Positions 27,666-36,091 of a stretch of 64,000 nt of DNA are shown one piece after another. Each line of letters opens with the position of its first letter. Positions within the stretch are counted from its first letter, which is position 1. The translations under genes and the position numbers were made by a program. Source of the DNA: Paenibacillus_AR mesotrionivorans (GTDB lineage Bacteria; Bacillota; Bacilli; Paenibacillales; NBRC-103111); the NCBI RefSeq assembly GCF_046098205.1, contig NZ_JBJURJ010000006.1:1-64000 (forward strand). The letters run 5' to 3'. Below the pieces are notes generated by a model that was not told where the DNA came from, ran no database searches, and saw only the letters and a program-made list of their open reading frames with translations.

Positions 27666-28601
27666 ATGGAACGAATTGCGGAATGCCTGACGGACCTGAT
27701 CGGTAATACCCCGCTTCTGAAGCTGGGAAAATATGCGGAAAGCCGCGGCCTTCATAATACCCGGCTCCTGGCTAAGCTGGAATACTTCAATCCCGCGGGC
27801 AGCGTCAAGGACCGGATCGGCTACGCCATGATCCAGGATGCGGAGAATCGGGGTGTGCTTCATCCCTGCGGCACCATCATTGAACCCACCAGCGGCAATA
27901 CGGGCATCGCGCTGGCCTTCGTTGCCGCAGCCAAGGGCTACCGGCTGATTCTGACCATGCCGGAGACCATGAGCGTGGAGCGGCAGAACCTGCTCCAGGC
28001 CTTGGGGGCGGAGCTGGTGCTCACTCCGGGTGCGGAGAGTATGGGCGGCGCAATCCGCCGGGCCAAGGATCTGGCGGAAGCCATCCCCGGCTCTGTGATC
28101 CTTCAGCAATTCGATAATCCGGCCAATCCGGAGGCCCACCGCAGCACCACGGCAGAGGAGATTTGGGCGGACACGGACGGCAAGGTGGATATTTTTGTGG
28201 CGGGGGTGGGCTCAGGCGGCACCATCACCGGAGTAGGCGAAACGCTGAAAAAGAAAAATCCCGCCATCCGCATCATTGCCGTGGAGCCCCAGGACTCCCC
28301 CGTTCTGTCAGGGGGCCGGCCAGGTCCCAACCGGATTCAGGGCATTGGTGCAGGCTTTATCCCCAAGGTGCTGAACCGGAGCGTCTACGACGAGATTATC
28401 GCCGTCAAGTCCGTGGACGCCTACGAAACCACACGGGAGATGGGGCGGCGCGAGGGGCTCTTGGTGGGCATTTCCTCCGGGGCCGCGGTGTGGGCGGCTG
28501 CCGTTGTGGCTGCCCGTCCGGAATCCAGGGGAAAGACCATCGTCGTCCTGCTGCCCGACTCCGGTGAACGGTATCTGTCTGTCCCCGGTTTGTTCGACTA
28601 G
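27666..28601 (+). CDS. cysK: Cysteine synthase (O-acetylserine sulfhydrylase)
   Basis: A 311-residue PLP enzyme making cysteine from O-acetylserine and sulfide. The PLP lysine is K48 in NPAGSVKDR, the substrate loop is TSGNTGIAL, and the phosphate-binding loop GVGSGGTITGVG and C-terminal SSGAAVWAA are intact. AGGAGGTCGCT precedes the ATG. No T-box or S-box is seen upstream. A cystathionine beta-synthase-like role cannot be excluded for this fold. Confidence 0.93.
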   Translation: MERIAECLTDLIGNTPLLKLGKYAESRGLHNTRLLAKLEYFNPAGSVKDRIGYAMIQDAENRGVLHPCGTIIEPTSGNTGIALAFVAAAKGYRLILTMPETMSVERQNLLQALGAELVLTPGAESMGGAIRRAKDLAEAIPGSVILQQFDNPANPEAHRSTTAEEIWADTDGKVDIFVAGVGSGGTITGVGETLKKKNPAIRIIAVEPQDSPVLSGGRPGPNRIQGIGAGFIPKVLNRSVYDEIIAVKSVDAYETTREMGRREGLLVGISSGAAVWAAAVVAARPESRGKTIVVLLPDSGERYLSVPGLFD

Positions 28602-28621
28602 GGCGCAAACGCACTCTAATC

Positions 28622-28694
28622 CGAAAAAAGGCTGTCCTCCGGTACGGAAATCCTCACAGACTACAGGATTTCTACCGATGGACAGCCTTTTTTG
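28622..28694. terminator. Long bidirectional terminator after cysK
   Basis: AAAAAAGGCTGTCC and GGACAGCCTTTTTT close a long stem with an inner GAAATCCT/AGGATTTC helix. It serves cysK and the small minus-strand gene that follows. Confidence 0.92.
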
Positions 28695-28760
28695 GCGCCA
28701 AAATAAATCTGGTTTGAGTAAAATCTCCGGCAGGATAACCGCGGTGTATACATGCTCCGC

Positions 28761-28937
28761 TCAATAGGTAGCGTGTCTGCCCCAATCCGAGCAGTCCTCC
28801 TCCGCCACTCCACGCAGGGACAGCTCCATTTGCTCCCGTGCTCTGGCCATTTCCATTAACTCTCCGAAGGGATCGGTAAAATCCTGCTTCAGACGGGAAT
28901 GGTCCTCCACCAGCTTGGTCATGCGGTACAATAACAT
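28761..28937 (-). CDS. Small conserved-looking protein, 58 residues
   Basis: A short frame on the minus strand, MLLYRMTKLVEDHSRLK... ending ...SDWGRHATY. AAAGGAGGCGAATGCC, a near-perfect ribosome site, precedes the ATG, and the shared terminator at 28622-28694 lies downstream. The protein is helical and rich in Glu and Arg. I do not recognise it. The signals make it likely to be real. Confidence 0.65.
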   Translation of the reverse strand: MLLYRMTKLVEDHSRLKQDFTDPFGELMEMARAREQMELSLRGVAEEDCSDWGRHATY

Positions 28938-29114
28938 GGCATTCGCCTCCTTTAAGGCATGATTTGGTCTTCAACCCGTTTCCATGGTACACTGCAAACA
29001 TCAACGGATGATGAACACTTATGCCGTATATGGTAAAATGCCCATACGGAGTCTGTTTTATACATTTCGGCGCTATCAGAATTCGAGCATTTTTATAGAA
29101 AATGAGGGATTGTC

Positions 29115-29999
29115 TTGAGCAAGTCCAATGAAACGGTCTTCACCGCCACGGAGCAAGAAGAATTGCTCCCCTTCCTGATCCGCAGCATGCCGGGCAAAGG
29201 AAGAAATCATGTGAAAGCCATACTCGCCAGAGGCCAGGTCTATGTAGGGGGCAAACGCACCACCAAGCACAACCATCCGCTTTCACCAGGGCAGAAGGTC
29301 ACGGTTTCCTGGACCAAATCCTTCGAGGAGGAGATTCTTCAGGGAGTGTCTATCCTGTTTGAGGACGACCATCTCCTGGTGGTGGAAAAGGAAGCGGGAC
29401 TTCTCTCCATCGCCTCCGACAAGGAGCAGCAGTTCACCGCCTACGCCATGCTGACGGATTATGTCCGGCGCGCCAATCCGCGCAACCGGATTTTTGTGGT
29501 CCACCGGCTGGACCGGGATACCTCCGGGGTCATGATCTTCGCCAAAACGGAGAAGGCCAAGGAAACCCTGCAGGCTAACTGGCAGGACGCTGTGGAAGCC
29601 CGTATCTATGTGGCGCTGGTGGAAGGCAAGGTGCGGCAGCCGGAAGGAGTCATCACCTCCTGGCTTAAGGAGAGCAAAACTTTGAAAATGTACTCCAGCC
29701 CCCACCCCAACGACGGCCAAAAAGCGGTAACCCGCTATAAGCTGCTTCAGCAGAATGCGGAATACAGCCTCCTGGAGTTGGAGCTCGAGACCGGACGGAA
29801 GAACCAGATCCGCGTTCATATGGAGGATCTGGGGCACCCTATTGCCGGAGACAAGAAGTATGGCTCCCGCCAAAATCCCCTGGGACGACTGGGCCTGCAC
29901 GCCCAATCCATCGCCTTCACCCATCCGATAACGGGAGAGGCCTTGCGTTTTGCAACCAAGGTGCCCAAGGCCTTCTACAAACGCTCGGAGCAGGTGTAA
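29115..29999 (+). CDS. RluA-family RNA pseudouridine synthase
   Basis: A 294-residue protein with a possible S4-like N-terminal part (MPGKGRNHVKAILARGQVYVGG) and a pseudouridine synthase domain. The catalytic aspartate lies in HRLDRDTSGVMIF, and LETGRKNQIRVHMEDLGHPIAGDKKYG is the conserved C-terminal motif. The start is TTG with GAGGG upstream. Members modify 23S rRNA or tRNA; the target base cannot be told from sequence. Confidence 0.9.
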   Translation: MSKSNETVFTATEQEELLPFLIRSMPGKGRNHVKAILARGQVYVGGKRTTKHNHPLSPGQKVTVSWTKSFEEEILQGVSILFEDDHLLVVEKEAGLLSIASDKEQQFTAYAMLTDYVRRANPRNRIFVVHRLDRDTSGVMIFAKTEKAKETLQANWQDAVEARIYVALVEGKVRQPEGVITSWLKESKTLKMYSSPHPNDGQKAVTRYKLLQQNAEYSLLELELETGRKNQIRVHMEDLGHPIAGDKKYGSRQNPLGRLGLHAQSIAFTHPITGEALRFATKVPKAFYKRSEQV

Positions 30000-30005
30000 C
30001 AGGAC

Positions 30006-30050
30006 GAAAAAAAGGACCGGCAGGGATGGCGTACATCCTCCGGTCCTTCT
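30006..30050. terminator. Terminator after pseudouridine synthase gene
   Basis: AAGGACCGG...GGATG / CATCC...CGGTCCTT with an A-run on the left and T-rich bases on the right. Confidence 0.85.
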
Positions 30051-30072
30051 GTTTAACTTAGTATAAAGCTCT

Positions 30073-30387
30073 TTATTCCTGAGGCTTGTCTTCCTTCTCG
30101 ATGTATTCTCCCCGGGCCTTGCGCTCCTCCAGGTCCTTCGCCATCAAATCCTGGTAATCCGTGGTGATATGATACGCCGTCACCTGGTCGCGGGTCACCT
30201 CGAACACTTCATTGTAATCCCAGGAACCCTCCTCCGTACGGGAACGGCCCCGGAGCGCATACCGCTGCTGGCCGATGACAATAAACCGTTCCTCGTCGTA
30301 ATACTCCTCATCATGGACGCCCAGCTTCATATCCAGCCATTCCTTGGGAAAGGTCACCTTGCGCCCTAATTTGAACATCGTATCCAT
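30073..30387 (-). CDS. Conserved hypothetical protein, 104 residues
   Basis: A soluble acidic protein (MDTMFKLGRKVTFPKEWLDM...), with predicted beta strands in the middle (ERFIVIGQQRYALRG) and a highly charged tail. AAGGAGGCAACGGACAG precedes the ATG. It follows the DUF1128 gene by 20 bases, so they probably form a two-gene operon. Function unknown. Confidence 0.75.
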   Translation of the reverse strand: MDTMFKLGRKVTFPKEWLDMKLGVHDEEYYDEERFIVIGQQRYALRGRSRTEEGSWDYNEVFEVTRDQVTAYHITTDYQDLMAKDLEERKARGEYIEKEDKPQE

Positions 30388-30407
30388 CTGTCCGTTGCCT
30401 CCTTGTA

Positions 30408-30638
30408 TTACGCCTGCGGCTTGCGCAGCTTGCCAAGCTCAGAGACGATGGCGTCAATTTCGCTTACGCTGAACCGCTCCTTGCCGGAAACCAGCTCGTA
30501 GATATCCTGCAGATCCTCATATTTGCTCTCGTCAAAAAACTCCGGCCGGATGGCCGCGCCGCTGGCTACCCGCAGCTTGGTTTTGATAGCCTCAATCATA
30601 TGGGCGATGGATTCCTCGTTATTGCGGGACACGTCCAT
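30408..30638 (-). CDS. DUF1128 family protein (YfkK-like)
   Basis: A 76-residue all-alpha protein. The sequence NNEESIAHMIEAIKTKLRV and the central FFDESKYEDLQDIYELV match the DUF1128/YfkK family of Bacilli, whose role is unknown. AAAGGACGGTAGACC precedes the ATG. First gene of a pair with the 104-residue hypothetical. Confidence 0.85.
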   Translation of the reverse strand: MDVSRNNEESIAHMIEAIKTKLRVASGAAIRPEFFDESKYEDLQDIYELVSGKERFSVSEIDAIVSELGKLRKPQA

Positions 30639-30819
30639 GGTCTACCGTCCTTTGCGATTTTTTTCGGAAGGGGAATTGTTTTAATTCTCATTGTATCATG
30701 CCTGTGTGCAAAAAACACCGGAAGAGGCTATTCCGCTCTCCCGGTGCTTGTTTGAGATCCCTATAGTGTATATCTGTCCCTCCGCAAATATGCCGCAAGG
30801 GAATTGCGCCCGAGTTTTC

Positions 30820-31998
30820 TTATCGGACGGCCTGCTCCTGCCTGATCTCCTCGTCACTGAGGAAGCAGGCCGGATCATCCGCCCACAGGTCTCCGTGCAC
30901 GGCCAAGGAGCGGGAACGGAAGTTTCCGTTGCAGATATCCAGATACCGGCAGCTGCCGCAGCGCCCGGATAGCAGGGGCTTCCGGTCACGGAGCCCTGTC
31001 AGCACCGGATGGGAGCCGAACCAGATATCCCGGAAAGGCTCCTGCTTCACATTCCCGAAGGTCACATCCGGCGTAAACTGGTCGGGATGGACATTGCCCA
31101 GATGGTCGATGTTGCAGATGGCGATGCCTGTCCGGTTGCCGCCGTTCATGCGCAGCTTGCGCAGAATATCCGCGGCACGCTCCTCGTTGAGCTCCAGCGC
31201 CTTCATATACAGGTAAACTGCATCGGCATGGTTGTCCACGGTCAGAAGCTCTTTTGGCAGGCCGCGGCGGTTGAAGTCCCGGGCCTTCTCGAAGATATAA
31301 TCCAGCGCCGCCCGGGTTTCCTCGTGGGAGATATCGTCGGAGAGTGAACCCCGGCCGGTATATACCATGTGGTAGAAGCAGGCCCGCTGGATACCCTCCT
31401 TCTCCATGAGCTCGAAGATCAGCGGCAGTTGGGCAATGTTATGGCGGTTCATGGTGAAGCGCAGACCCACCTTTTGGCCTTGGCTGATGCAATTGCGCAC
31501 TCCCCGCATCGCCAGCTCGAAGGCTCCGGTCCGGTTCCGGAAATAATCATGAACCTCACCGATGCCATCCAGGCTGATGCCCACATATCCCACACCCAGC
31601 TCCTTGATCCGGCGGGCAGCGGTTTCATCAATCAAGGTGCCATTGGTCGAAAAAGTAATGCGGATGCCCTTGCCGATGGCATATTCCGCCAGCTGGAAAA
31701 TATCCGGACGCGCCAACGGCTCCCCGCCGGAAAACAGGATGACGGGAACCTTCATCTCCGCCATCTCGTCGATCAGCCGGAGCGCTTCTTGGGTATCCAG
31801 CTCACCCTCGTACTTTTTATTCTCGGAATTGGCATAACAGTGCATACATTTCAAGTTGCAGGAACGGGTTACGCTCCATACGACAACAGGGCCCGCTCCC
31901 GAATGGGTGCCCGTCCGGTGGCCCCGCGATCCCTCCGAATACCGGAGCTGGTCGCCGTAGGATTCCACGTCCGCAAGGAGATGTGAAACGGCTAACAT
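30820..31998 (-). CDS. Radical SAM/SPASM protein resembling AhbC/NirJ
   Basis: A 392-residue enzyme with the radical SAM cysteines at 47, 51 and 54 (CNLKCMHC), an SGGEPL motif and a C-terminal SPASM region (CGSCRYLDICNG ... DPACFLSDEEI). The stretches GPVVVWSVTRSCNLKC, VDNHADAVYLY, NGGNRTG and NVHPDQF are those I associate with AhbC (12,18-didecarboxysiroheme deacetylase) and NirJ, used in alternative haem and haem d1 synthesis. No other ahb gene is visible, so a different peptide- or cofactor-modifying role is possible. The ATG at 31998 follows AAAGGGGAG. Confidence 0.78.
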   Translation of the reverse strand: MLAVSHLLADVESYGDQLRYSEGSRGHRTGTHSGAGPVVVWSVTRSCNLKCMHCYANSENKKYEGELDTQEALRLIDEMAEMKVPVILFSGGEPLARPDIFQLAEYAIGKGIRITFSTNGTLIDETAARRIKELGVGYVGISLDGIGEVHDYFRNRTGAFELAMRGVRNCISQGQKVGLRFTMNRHNIAQLPLIFELMEKEGIQRACFYHMVYTGRGSLSDDISHEETRAALDYIFEKARDFNRRGLPKELLTVDNHADAVYLYMKALELNEERAADILRKLRMNGGNRTGIAICNIDHLGNVHPDQFTPDVTFGNVKQEPFRDIWFGSHPVLTGLRDRKPLLSGRCGSCRYLDICNGNFRSRSLAVHGDLWADDPACFLSDEEIRQEQAVR

Positions 31999-32102
31999 GG
32001 CTGTCTCCCCTTTCATTCATCCTACTTGTGTTCCCTAGATTGTTCCAAACTATGCCGATGGCAATATTGTCTAAATTGTAAACGAATGACCCGGACAAAC
32101 TC

Positions 32103-32118
32103 TGTGATTATTATCATA
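32103..32118. promoter_or_regulatory. Fnr/Crp-like site in the divergent radical SAM promoter region
   Basis: TGTGATTATTATCATA matches TGTGA-N6-TCACA at nine of ten defined positions. It lies between the two divergent radical SAM genes, 78 bases before the rightward start and 105 before the leftward one. The A/T-rich sequence could alternatively be read as a degenerate Fur-like site. Confidence 0.4.
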
Positions 32119-32195
32119 ATAGAATGATTTCGGATTTGATATGGTAAGACTGGTAAAGGATGTTTATGCAGCATTAACCAAGGGGGATAACGGGT

Positions 32196-33434
32196 ATGAT
32201 GCCTGTGGATTTTAACCGTAATCCATTTATTGTTGTGTGGGAAATAACCCGGGCCTGCGCCCTTCATTGTGTCCATTGCCGGGCTGAGGCACAGCACCGC
32301 CGCCATCCGGATGAGCTGTCCACCGAGGAGGGCAAACGCCTGCTGGACGAAATCCAGAGTATGGATTCGCCGATCTTCGTATTTACCGGGGGCGATCCCC
32401 TGATCCGGGGGGACTTGTTCGAGCTGGCCGCCTATGGCAAAAGCATCGGGCTGCGGGTATCCATGACCCCCAGCGCCACCCCACGGGTGACGATCGACTC
32501 CATGAAGAAGGCGGCGGAGATCGGACTGGACCGCTGGGCCTTCAGTCTGGACGGCTCCAACGCCGCCATCCATGACCGGTTCCGGGGCACCTCCGGCTCC
32601 TTCGATCTGACTATGCGCTCCCTGAAATATCTGCGGGAGCTGGGTATGCCTCTGCAAATCAATACGACCGTTTGTGTACATAACAAACATGACCTGCCCC
32701 ATATCGCCAATCTGCTGACGGAGATGGGTGTAGTCATGTGGAGCGTGTTCTTCCTGGTGCCCACGGGCAGAGGCAAGGATGACGACATGATCTCGCCGGA
32801 AGAGGGCGAGGAGATTCTACATTGGCTGGCGGAGCTGGGCGAACGGGTGCCCTTCGGCGTCAAAACCACCGCCGCTCCTTTCTACCGCCGGGTCCTGGAC
32901 CAGCGGGCCAAGGCGGCAGGGCAAGCGCCCGGCGAGGTGGCCGGGCGGATGCTGGGGGTGCCGGAGCTGGCCACCACCACCGGCAAACATCCCTTTGCTG
33001 CGGCAGGCGGCCAGCCCGCCGGGCATCCGCACGGCATGGGCGGACAGCCTGGAGGGCATCCACATGCTCATCGCAGCAGCAGCCCCTTCGGAGCCGGCGA
33101 CGGCAAAGCCGCCATGCGCGCTCCCCGTGGCGTGACCGATGGCAGCGGCTTCGTCTTCATCTCCCATACCGGGGAGATTTCGCCCAGCGGCTTCCTCCCT
33201 CTCGTCTGCGGCAATGTGCGGGAGGAGAAACTGTCCGACGTATACCGGACCCACCCGGTATTCACCTCCATCCGCTCGCCGGAGCTGTATACGGGCAAAT
33301 GCGGCGTCTGTGACTACAGCCGTATGTGCGGCGGTTCCCGGGCGCGGGCCTACACCGCCACCGGCGATTATATGGGCAGCGATCCCGCCTGCGCCTACGT
33401 CCCGCCCGCCTGGCGGGAACTGGTGCAGCAGTAA
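32196..33434 (+). CDS. Radical SAM/SPASM protein (TIGR04053/AhbD-like) with His/Gly-rich insert
   Basis: A 412-residue protein with radical SAM cysteines at 21, 25 and 28 (CALHCVHC), FTGGDPL, and a SPASM-like end (CGVCDYSRMCGG ... DPACAYVPPAWREL). It resembles the BA_1875/TIGR04053 group and, more distantly, haem synthase AhbD. Between the core and the SPASM part (about 270-310) is a low-complexity insert rich in Gly, His and Pro (GHPHGMGGQPGGHPHAH). AAGGGGGATAACGGGT precedes the first ATG. It is divergent from the AhbC-like gene. Confidence 0.8.
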   Translation: MMPVDFNRNPFIVVWEITRACALHCVHCRAEAQHRRHPDELSTEEGKRLLDEIQSMDSPIFVFTGGDPLIRGDLFELAAYGKSIGLRVSMTPSATPRVTIDSMKKAAEIGLDRWAFSLDGSNAAIHDRFRGTSGSFDLTMRSLKYLRELGMPLQINTTVCVHNKHDLPHIANLLTEMGVVMWSVFFLVPTGRGKDDDMISPEEGEEILHWLAELGERVPFGVKTTAAPFYRRVLDQRAKAAGQAPGEVAGRMLGVPELATTTGKHPFAAAGGQPAGHPHGMGGQPGGHPHAHRSSSPFGAGDGKAAMRAPRGVTDGSGFVFISHTGEISPSGFLPLVCGNVREEKLSDVYRTHPVFTSIRSPELYTGKCGVCDYSRMCGGSRARAYTATGDYMGSDPACAYVPPAWRELVQQ

Positions 33435-33453
33435 ACGAAGCAGCAGGGTGAAC

Positions 33454-33622
33454 GGGTTGCGGCGGATGAACGTGCCTAAGCGGCAGCTGCCGCTCCCGAA
33501 TCCGTTGGTGCAACGCCGTATGACCGATTCAGGTCCGTTGGGCACACAAAGAAACCGCTCGCTTGGCGCAACCATGAAACCGCTCAATGTATGTCCATGA
33601 AACCGTTCACCGGGCGCACCAA
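33454..33622. repeat. Probable ++-- repeat element, GGTTGCGC...CGGTTTC units
   Basis: Related units begin at 33455 (GGTTGCGGCGGATGAACG) and 33507 (GGTGCAACGCCGTATGACCG) on the plus strand. On the minus strand they occupy the blocks from 33551 and 33599 (both read as ...CGGTTTC when reversed), with one extra inverted unit at 33576. Spacing is 52 and 48 bases. The units are less alike than in neighbouring elements, so this is a probable member only. Confidence 0.5.
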
Positions 33623-33683
33623 GTAACAGCCGCCCGCCTATCCCGCTCGAGGCACACTACCTCCTGAACCACCGGCCCCGCGC

Positions 33684-33900
33684 TAACGGAACTCAGAAGC
33701 CCTTACAGGCGGTTTTGCCCCTGTTTCGGATTCTAACGGAACTCAGCGACCCTTAGGGACCAAAATCGGCGCAAAACTCCCACAGAAACCCTTCTAAGAG
33801 TCGCTCAGTTCCGTTACATTTGCCAACAACCATAAATTTAGCTCTAACAGGCGCTGAGTTCCGTTACACCCACCGCTAACTGGAACTCAGTTCGCTCGGG
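33684..33900. repeat. ++-- repeat element, TAACGGAACTCAG units
   Basis: TAACGGAACTCAG occurs at 33684 and 33734 on the plus strand. It is inverted with one or no mismatch at 33804 and 33854. A degenerate fifth plus unit lies near 33874. Same-strand copies are 50 bases apart. Beyond the anchor each unit continues with a CCTTA-like motif. It lies downstream of the TIGR04053-like gene, in a gap between convergent genes. Confidence 0.85.
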
Positions 33901-34245
33901 ATACTGGAGTCCGGGTTGCGGATACTGGAGTCCGGGTTGCGGATACTGGAGTCCGGGTTGCGGATACTGGAGTGCGGGATGTTGGAGTGCAGGCTGCTGT
34001 GTGCGGGATACTGGAGTCCGGACTGCGGACGCAGGGTGCGGTGTGCGGGATACTGGAGCCTGGGTTGCGAATGCTGGAGTCCAGGGTGCGGTGTGTGCGG
34101 GCTGCTGACTCAGGGTGCGAAGTACAGGGTGCGGAGTTACAGGGTGCGAGGTGCGGAGTCTGGGACGCGGGATGCTGGAGGGCGGAGTCCGGTACTCGAT
34201 TGCGGGACGCAGGGTGCGGTGCGATCTGGTCTAACCAGCAACTCA
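33900..34245. repeat. 21-bp minisatellite and degenerate G-rich tail
   Basis: Three perfect tandem copies of GATACTGGAGTCCGGGTTGCG (33900-33962) are followed by about 280 bases of decaying copies and shorter fragments such as CAGGGTGCGG and GATGCTGGAGT. The plus strand is strongly G-rich. The 21-base unit keeps a reading frame open on the minus strand (TRTPVSA repeats), but that frame has no ribosome site and is not a credible gene. Confidence 0.85.
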
Positions 34246-34466
34246 CCCTCAAGCTCTACTCTTAGCGCTCCTGATTTTTCTGTAGCACTCCTCCGGCATT
34301 CCCGCCCAGGCCTTCCACAAACAAAACAAGCGCCCCGCGTGAATCCCATGCGAGGCGCCGTTTTGTTTCTCCCGTATGCACAGAAACGGGAAAATGTCTT
34401 TGACAGAGCAACACTACAACGTTTAAACCCGTTAAATCGCTAAAGCAGGAAAACGCGCCTATGCGC
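34246..34466 (-). terminator. Intergenic region with terminator-like stem-loop
   Basis: GCGCCCCGCG and CGCGAGGCGC-type arms at about 34326-34360 form a hairpin followed by T-rich sequence on either strand. It probably ends transcription from the TetR gene and from the repeat region. Nothing else is assigned here. Confidence 0.5.
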
Positions 34467-35060
34467 TTATCCGGCGGCTATGTTCCGGCACAGGAATTCC
34501 ACATGCTCCATCGCCAGGCTCTCCACTTCCTCGTACGACTGGTAATAATGAATGCTGTAGGAGATAAACCCGTGCAGAGACATAAACAGTATCCAGGGCA
34601 TGGAATACAGCTGGCCCGGAGTCAGCTCGCCGTTGGCGAATACACCTCTCACCACCGTGGCGAACATCTCCATACATTGGGCCTGCTTGGTCCGCGAATA
34701 CTTCCGCAGCTCCCCGTCCCGGACGGAGAACATGATTTCATAATGATGGGGGTTCTCCATGCCGAAGCGGACAAATTCCAGCATAATCTCCTTCAGGTTC
34801 TCGATGCCGCAGGACTCGGCCCGGTCCAGCATTTCCTTCTGGCGGGACAGCAGGTAGTTGAAATCCTCCACTACCAGCGCATAGAAGAGCTCGGCTTTAT
34901 CCCGGAAATGGTAATACAACGCGCCATGGCTGTAACCAAGGGCTTTGGCAATACTGCGCATGGTCAGCGTGTCATACCCCCTGGTTACAAACAGCACCCG
35001 GGCCTCCTCTAAAATCCTGTCTCTGCTCAATTCCTGATCCACTATTCTTCTTGCACACAT
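34467..35060 (-). CDS. TetR/AcrR family transcriptional regulator
   Basis: A 197-residue repressor. The N-terminal helix-turn-helix is clear (RILEEARVLFVTRGYDTLTMRSIAKALGYSHGALYYHF), and the remainder is the all-helical ligand/dimer domain. GGTGGAGAGAGC precedes the ATG. It precedes no transporter or enzyme gene that would point to a ligand. Confidence 0.9.
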   Translation of the reverse strand: MCARRIVDQELSRDRILEEARVLFVTRGYDTLTMRSIAKALGYSHGALYYHFRDKAELFYALVVEDFNYLLSRQKEMLDRAESCGIENLKEIMLEFVRFGMENPHHYEIMFSVRDGELRKYSRTKQAQCMEMFATVVRGVFANGELTPGQLYSMPWILFMSLHGFISYSIHYYQSYEEVESLAMEHVEFLCRNIAAG

Positions 35061-35098
35061 GCTCTCTCCACCTGCTTTCTTCTCGATCTTCTATGTTT

Positions 35099-35734
35099 TT
35101 ATATATCTTGATGATCGATGTAAGACGCTTCACCCTTCCGGATCTCCGCCTGACCCTGGGTCAAATCCGTCATCCACAAAACGAAGGGGTCCGCTTCCTC
35201 CGAAAGCGGTCTGCACATGAGGGTTACCTTATCGGTAAACTGGGTTTCCCCCAATAGCGTACCGCGGTTGCGGAGCTCGTTCTCCACCTTGCCCAGCCAG
35301 GTATAATCAATGGATACGAAAATATCCTGATGCAGCTTCTTGGTGACAGGTCCCGCAGCAGTGATACCCGTCACCGCCCCGTCCGTATACGCCCGGATCA
35401 GACCGCCTGCGCCCAGCAGAATTCCTCCAAAATAACGGGTCACCACTACGACCACATTCTTCAGCCCCTGCTGCCGGATAACCTCCAGGATAGGCTTGCC
35501 TGCCGTACCGCTGGGTTCGCCGTCATCGGATGCCTTCTGGATCTGGTCACGCTCCCCCACCATATAGGCCGAGCAATTATGGGTAGCATTCCAGTGCTCC
35601 TTCTTCACGGCTTCAATAAAAGCGATGGCCTCCTCCTCGGATTCCACCGGTTGGGCCTGCCCGATAAAACGGGACTTCTTAATGACAATCTCAGCGGAGC
35701 CCCATTGGCTGACTGTTTTGTATTGCGATAGCAT
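35099..35734 (-). CDS. YigZ/IMPACT family protein
   Basis: A 211-residue protein with an N-terminal IMPACT domain (KKSRFIGQ, NATHNCSAY, DDGEPSGTAGKPIL, VVTRYFGGILLGAGGLIRAY) and a C-terminal ferredoxin-like DUF1949 domain. The family (YvyE in Bacillus) is conserved and lacks a firmly established role. The ATG at 35734 is preferred over the GTG at 35749 because GAAGGTGG lies upstream. Confidence 0.88.
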   Translation of the reverse strand: MLSQYKTVSQWGSAEIVIKKSRFIGQAQPVESEEEAIAFIEAVKKEHWNATHNCSAYMVGERDQIQKASDDGEPSGTAGKPILEVIRQQGLKNVVVVVTRYFGGILLGAGGLIRAYTDGAVTGITAAGPVTKKLHQDIFVSIDYTWLGKVENELRNRGTLLGETQFTDKVTLMCRPLSEEADPFVLWMTDLTQGQAEIRKGEASYIDHQDI

Positions 35735-36013
35735 GCAGCAGCAATCCACCTTCGTATAGAGTCGCTTTAAAGCATTCTAGCATAGAAGTAATCAGATTTC
35801 TATAACTATTCAATCAATTAATTGTGACATATCTCAAACAATTCATGGGATAAATACGCAACACAGTGGACAAATGTATTCCACCAGGAGGCTTTAACGT
35901 TATATTACCTGACTTATTGGCCGTTTGTCAGTAAATATTTTCCCGTAAGGCTGATTATTTCCGTTTATCGCCATACTTCCGGTTATGTAATCTGACATGC
36001 CTTCAATATATAA
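35735..36013. other. Intergenic region between yigZ and pgi
   Basis: About 280 A/T-rich bases. It includes loosely similar fragments (TATTACCTGAC, TAATCTGAC) that do not form a regular array. A yigZ promoter is expected here. No ORF or structured RNA is evident. Confidence 0.35.
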
Positions 36014-36043
36014 ACAGCCCCCTTCTCTTTCGAAAAGGGGACC
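36014..36043 (-). terminator. Stem-loop after pgi
   Basis: On the minus strand CCCCTTTTC-GAAA-GAGAAGGGG, about 50 bases past the pgi stop, followed by a weakly T-rich tract. Confidence 0.6.
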
Positions 36044-36091
36044 GAAATGCATATTTATTCACTTTTCAAGTCATATGAACTGTTTTTTTAA

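Noticed and set aside
33887..34252. Minus-strand frame encoding TRTPVSA repeats
   Set aside because: It is the translation of the 21-base minisatellite, without a ribosome site or start context.
35821..36000. Another ++-- element between yigZ and pgi
   Set aside because: TATTACCTGAC and TAATCTGAC fragments recur, but spacing and orientation are irregular.
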